From: Ruminococcus sp.
Lineage (GTDB): Bacteria > Bacillota > Clostridia > Oscillospirales > Ruminococcaceae
NCBI GenBank assembly: GCA_024697545.1
Contig: JAILFN010000067.1
Span: 1 to 64,000, forward strand
DNA length: 64,000 bases
Direction: 5' to 3'
Shown here: piece after piece, positions 61,019 to 64,000 of the stretch
How positions within the stretch are numbered: position 1 is the first letter of the stretch
How the letters are laid out: every line of letters starts with the position of its first letter
The notes under the pieces: model-generated
Databases searched by the model: none
Seen by the model: only the letters and a program-made list of their open reading frames with translations
Told to the model about the DNA's origin: nothing
Position numbers and translations under genes: made by a program

Positions 61019-62164
61019 ATGGAAAGTATGGTATTTTTAGAGAATTTGAGGTCGGAGCTTGAAAGCTACCGACCCAAGATACAGGAGCTTCACGATGTTT
61101 ATGACATCGAAAACAGCCGCGAACGTATCCTTGAGCTTCAGGAAAGAGCCGCAGAGCCCGGCTTCTGGGACGATCCCGAAAAGAGCCAGCCCGTGCTAAA
61201 GGAGACCCGCACCTTAGAGGGTCAGATCGAGAAGTATGAAAAGATCACTTCTGCCTTTGAAGACATCGAGGTAATGCTCGAAATGGCTGCCGAAGAGGAA
61301 GACTCCGAGGAAATGATCGCCGAGATACAGGAAGAGATCGCGAGCATGGGCGAGAAGATCGAGGAGCTTACCCTCGCTTCCCTGCTGACGGGTCAGTATG
61401 ACAAGTCCAACGCGATAGTCAATTTCCACGCAGGCTCGGGCGGCACCGAGGCTCAGGACTGGGCTGAGATGCTCTTCCGTATGTACACCCGCTGGGGCGA
61501 GGCTCACGGCTTCAAGGTCCAGACTCTTGACTACCTTGAGGGCGGCGACGCGGGTATAAGCTCCGCTTCGATAATCATCGAGGGCGAGAACGCTTACGGC
61601 TATTTAAAGGGCGAATCGGGCGTACACAGACTCGTCCGCGTATCTCCCTTTGACGCACAGGGCAGACGCCACACCTCCTTTGCGGCGGTCGATGTAATGC
61701 CCGAAATGGACGATTCCATCGACATTGAGATAAACGATGCGGACATTGAGATGCAGGTGTTCCGTTCATCTGGCGCGGGCGGTCAGCACATCAACAAGAC
61801 CTCGTCCGCTGTACGTCTGATACACAAGCCGACGGGCATCGTCACCTCCTGCCAGACCCAGCGTTCGCAGTTCCAGAACCGCGATTACGCGATGAAAATG
61901 CTCATCGCAGAGCTGGTGAAGATCAAGGAGCGCGAACACCTTGAGACCATCAACGACATCAAGGGCGTTCAGAAGGAGATCGCATGGGGCTCGCAGATAC
62001 GTTCATATGTATTCATGCCCTACCAGCTCGTAAAGGACACCCGCACGGGCTATGAGACTTCAAACATCAACGCCGTGATGGACGGCGACCTTGACGGCTT
62101 CATCAACGCATATCTGAAATCCCTGTCCCTCGGCACACTCAATGAGGACGAGAGAAGAGAGTAA
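61019..62164 (+). CDS. prfB: peptide chain release factor 2
   Basis: RSSGAGGQHINKTSSAVRLIHKPTGI (GGQ), SPFDAQGRRHTSFAAV; ATG 61019 after AAGGAG. Confidence 0.95.
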   Translation: MESMVFLENLRSELESYRPKIQELHDVYDIENSRERILELQERAAEPGFWDDPEKSQPVLKETRTLEGQIEKYEKITSAFEDIEVMLEMAAEEEDSEEMIAEIQEEIASMGEKIEELTLASLLTGQYDKSNAIVNFHAGSGGTEAQDWAEMLFRMYTRWGEAHGFKVQTLDYLEGGDAGISSASIIIEGENAYGYLKGESGVHRLVRVSPFDAQGRRHTSFAAVDVMPEMDDSIDIEINDADIEMQVFRSSGAGGQHINKTSSAVRLIHKPTGIVTSCQTQRSQFQNRDYAMKMLIAELVKIKEREHLETINDIKGVQKEIAWGSQIRSYVFMPYQLVKDTRTGYETSNINAVMDGDLDGFINAYLKSLSLGTLNEDERRE

Positions 62165-62174
62165 TAACAGCAAC

Positions 62175-62206
62175 AAGGGCTGCTGCACCAACGTGCGGCA
62201 GCCCTT
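62175..62206. terminator. bidirectional hairpin terminator
   Basis: AAGGGCTGCTGCAC-caac-GTGCGGCAGCCCTT between convergent genes. Confidence 0.75.
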
Positions 62207-62210
62207 ATAT

Positions 62211-63095
62211 TTATCCTTTCAGCATCACCGTCACCGCAAAGCGTCCGCCGCTCAACTCGGCTGAGATCTCACCGCCCAGCATCTCGGTGAACTGCTTGGC
62301 TATCGCAAGCCCCAGACCCGTGTTGCCTTTAGTTCTCGAGATATCCTTTGTGTAAAATTCATCGAAAACGTGGTCGATGTCTATATCTTCCGATACCACC
62401 CCGTTTTCAAACCGAACGGATATGCCGTCATTTTCCGATACGCTGACTTCAAGGTCGCCCATGCCGTGCTTGTAGGAATTGCTTATCAGATTGTCGAATA
62501 TCCTCACGAGCATATTGCGGTTTGAGTTTATCATAAGACGGCTCTTGCCGCAGCTCAGCATTATCTGCCTGCCGCGGGCGCTGTAATCATCGTAGTAATG
62601 CACTATCGACTCTTCGAGCAGCGATATCAGATTGAGTTCGGTCATCTCGGGCGCTTTGCCGCTTGAAATGGTCTTCGAGAACTCAAAGAACGAGTCGATA
62701 AGCTCCTCGAGAATCAGCAGGCGGTCCTCGATTATTTTCAGCTCCCGAGCCTTTTCCTCCTCTGAGATATCAGAGTTCTGCAAGATGTTGATATACCCCA
62801 CAGCCGAAGTCAGCGGCGTCCTCAGGTCGTGAGAGATGTTGGTCATCATCTTCTCTAAGTCGTGGTTCTTTCGCGCATATTCTATGCGGTCGCTGCGAAT
62901 GTATCCAAGCAGCCCGTTGATCTCATCTATCAGCCTGACGGCAGTGCCGTTTACAGAATGTACCACACCGTTTGTGTCCTTTTCCTTCAGCTCGCTTATC
63001 TGCTTCGCGGCACTTTCCATCTCCTGTCGCTGCAATATCACTGCCGTAAGCAGCACCGCGGCTGCTATCGAAAGCAAAATGACGGCTGCGATCAT
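62211..63095 (-). CDS. sensor histidine kinase
   Basis: H-box NISHDLRTPLTSAVGYI, N-box DNLISNSYKHG, GNTGLGLAIAKQF. Confidence 0.94.
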   Translation of the reverse strand: MIAAVILLSIAAAVLLTAVILQRQEMESAAKQISELKEKDTNGVVHSVNGTAVRLIDEINGLLGYIRSDRIEYARKNHDLEKMMTNISHDLRTPLTSAVGYINILQNSDISEEEKARELKIIEDRLLILEELIDSFFEFSKTISSGKAPEMTELNLISLLEESIVHYYDDYSARGRQIMLSCGKSRLMINSNRNMLVRIFDNLISNSYKHGMGDLEVSVSENDGISVRFENGVVSEDIDIDHVFDEFYTKDISRTKGNTGLGLAIAKQFTEMLGGEISAELSGGRFAVTVMLKG

Positions 63096-63163
63096 AATAT
63101 CTCACCTCTTTTATCAAACAACGATACCGCACCGAGACTGCTCCGTGCGGTATGTTTTATATA

Positions 63164-63925
63164 TCAGTCAAGCTCACGCCTTGTGAATGCCAGATATCCG
63201 AGTACCGCCGATGCCGCGGCGACAACGGCTATGCCCGTATAGCAGGTCATGCGGTAGCTGTCGGTGCAGCCCACTGCCATCTTGCTCATCACGGTGCTTA
63301 TCTCATACTTTAGCAAATGCTCGGCTGTGTTCTTCGTAGACTTTATGCCGAAGAGCAAAAGCGAAACGGTAGTGTAAACAATGGGTGTGATTATCGTCAC
63401 CGAATTGAGAACAGCACCTTTCCTGAAGAAGAACGCCACAAGGATGAACACCGCAACGAACCCCGCGATCACGGGCAGCTGCCTGAAAAGCGCCTTGGTG
63501 AACTCCCCCGCGGGCGAGCTGTACTTGCTGCCGTTTATCACCCTGTTGAGTAAGTAGAAGATGTAGCAGGCGAGGGTGTAGGAAACTACCGAATAGAGCA
63601 TCGTGAAGATGAACTTCGTAAGATAATACACATTCTTGCTTATCGACGAGGATATGGTGTTCTTTATCGTATGCTCATTGAATTCCGCAGATATCAGGTT
63701 GTACACGGGGATTATCAGCAGGAAGTAATAGGTAAAGTTCATACCGAGCTGAACGATATCCATTTTGAGCGAGGGCGGGTAATCAAAGGAAGCCCCGAAG
63801 CTGACACCGCCCGGCTCCTTGAATAACACGGAGATCAGCGAGGTGCCCAGAGAAGCTGTCCAGAAAAACCAGAATCCGAAACCTTTTGTCAGGCGGTAAA
63901 GCTCCGCACGCATCATATTTATCAT
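63164..63925 (-). CDS. ABC-2 type permease
   Basis: Six-TM pattern; start overlaps the stop of the preceding ATPase (TGATG). Confidence 0.82.
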   Translation of the reverse strand: MINMMRAELYRLTKGFGFWFFWTASLGTSLISVLFKEPGGVSFGASFDYPPSLKMDIVQLGMNFTYYFLLIIPVYNLISAEFNEHTIKNTISSSISKNVYYLTKFIFTMLYSVVSYTLACYIFYLLNRVINGSKYSSPAGEFTKALFRQLPVIAGFVAVFILVAFFFRKGAVLNSVTIITPIVYTTVSLLLFGIKSTKNTAEHLLKYEISTVMSKMAVGCTDSYRMTCYTGIAVVAAASAVLGYLAFTRRELD

Positions 63926-64000
63926 CACGATACCTCCCCCACAAGCTGCTTGAAGTAATCCTCGAGAGAAACTCCCGATTCGGTTATTGAGTTGACAGTG
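63925..64000 (-). CDS. partial ABC transporter ATP-binding protein (C-terminal end, truncated by window)
   Basis: Minus-strand ...TVNSITESGVSLEDYFKQLVGEVS*, typical ABC ATPase C-terminus next to a permease. Confidence 0.6.
   Translation of the reverse strand, partial: TVNSITESGVSLEDYFKQLVGEVS

Overview
This 64 kb window looks like chromosomal sequence from a Ruminococcus-like Clostridia (taxon is inference). It is densely coding, with both housekeeping and accessory genes. I saw no rRNA, tRNA, CRISPR array, prophage or transposase. Main blocks: (1) an O2-detoxification pair, flavodiiron protein plus a flavin reductase/rubredoxin fusion; (2) a MarR-glgB unit; (3) an iorA/iorB/paaK (indolepyruvate oxidoreductase, arylacetate-CoA ligase) cluster; (4) uvrB - lipoprotein - uvrA; (5) a tRNA-Trp T-box leader driving trpE-trpS-trpGD-trpC-trpB-trpA, with no trpF; (6) a YtrA-type GntR/ABC operon with a perfect consensus promoter, an exact AGTGTA-N13-TACACT operator and an un-tracked 34-aa membrane peptide; (7) a cohesin-like/cadherin-like surface protein; (8) acpS-nnr; (9) VWA/thrombospondin-3 and other anchored surface proteins; (10) a degenerate GGDEF sensor translationally linked to an orphan solute-binding lipoprotein, behind a structured 5' leader; (11) a MITE-like 165-bp palindromic element; (12) a two-gene CheY + (MshEN-like repeats + CheX-like) module; (13) prfB without the programmed frameshift. 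The best candidates for an undescribed system are the CheY/MshEN-CheX pair, the dead-GGDEF/solute-binding-protein pair and the YtrA operon with its micropeptide. All calls come from reading the sequence and supplied ORFs; no searches were run.
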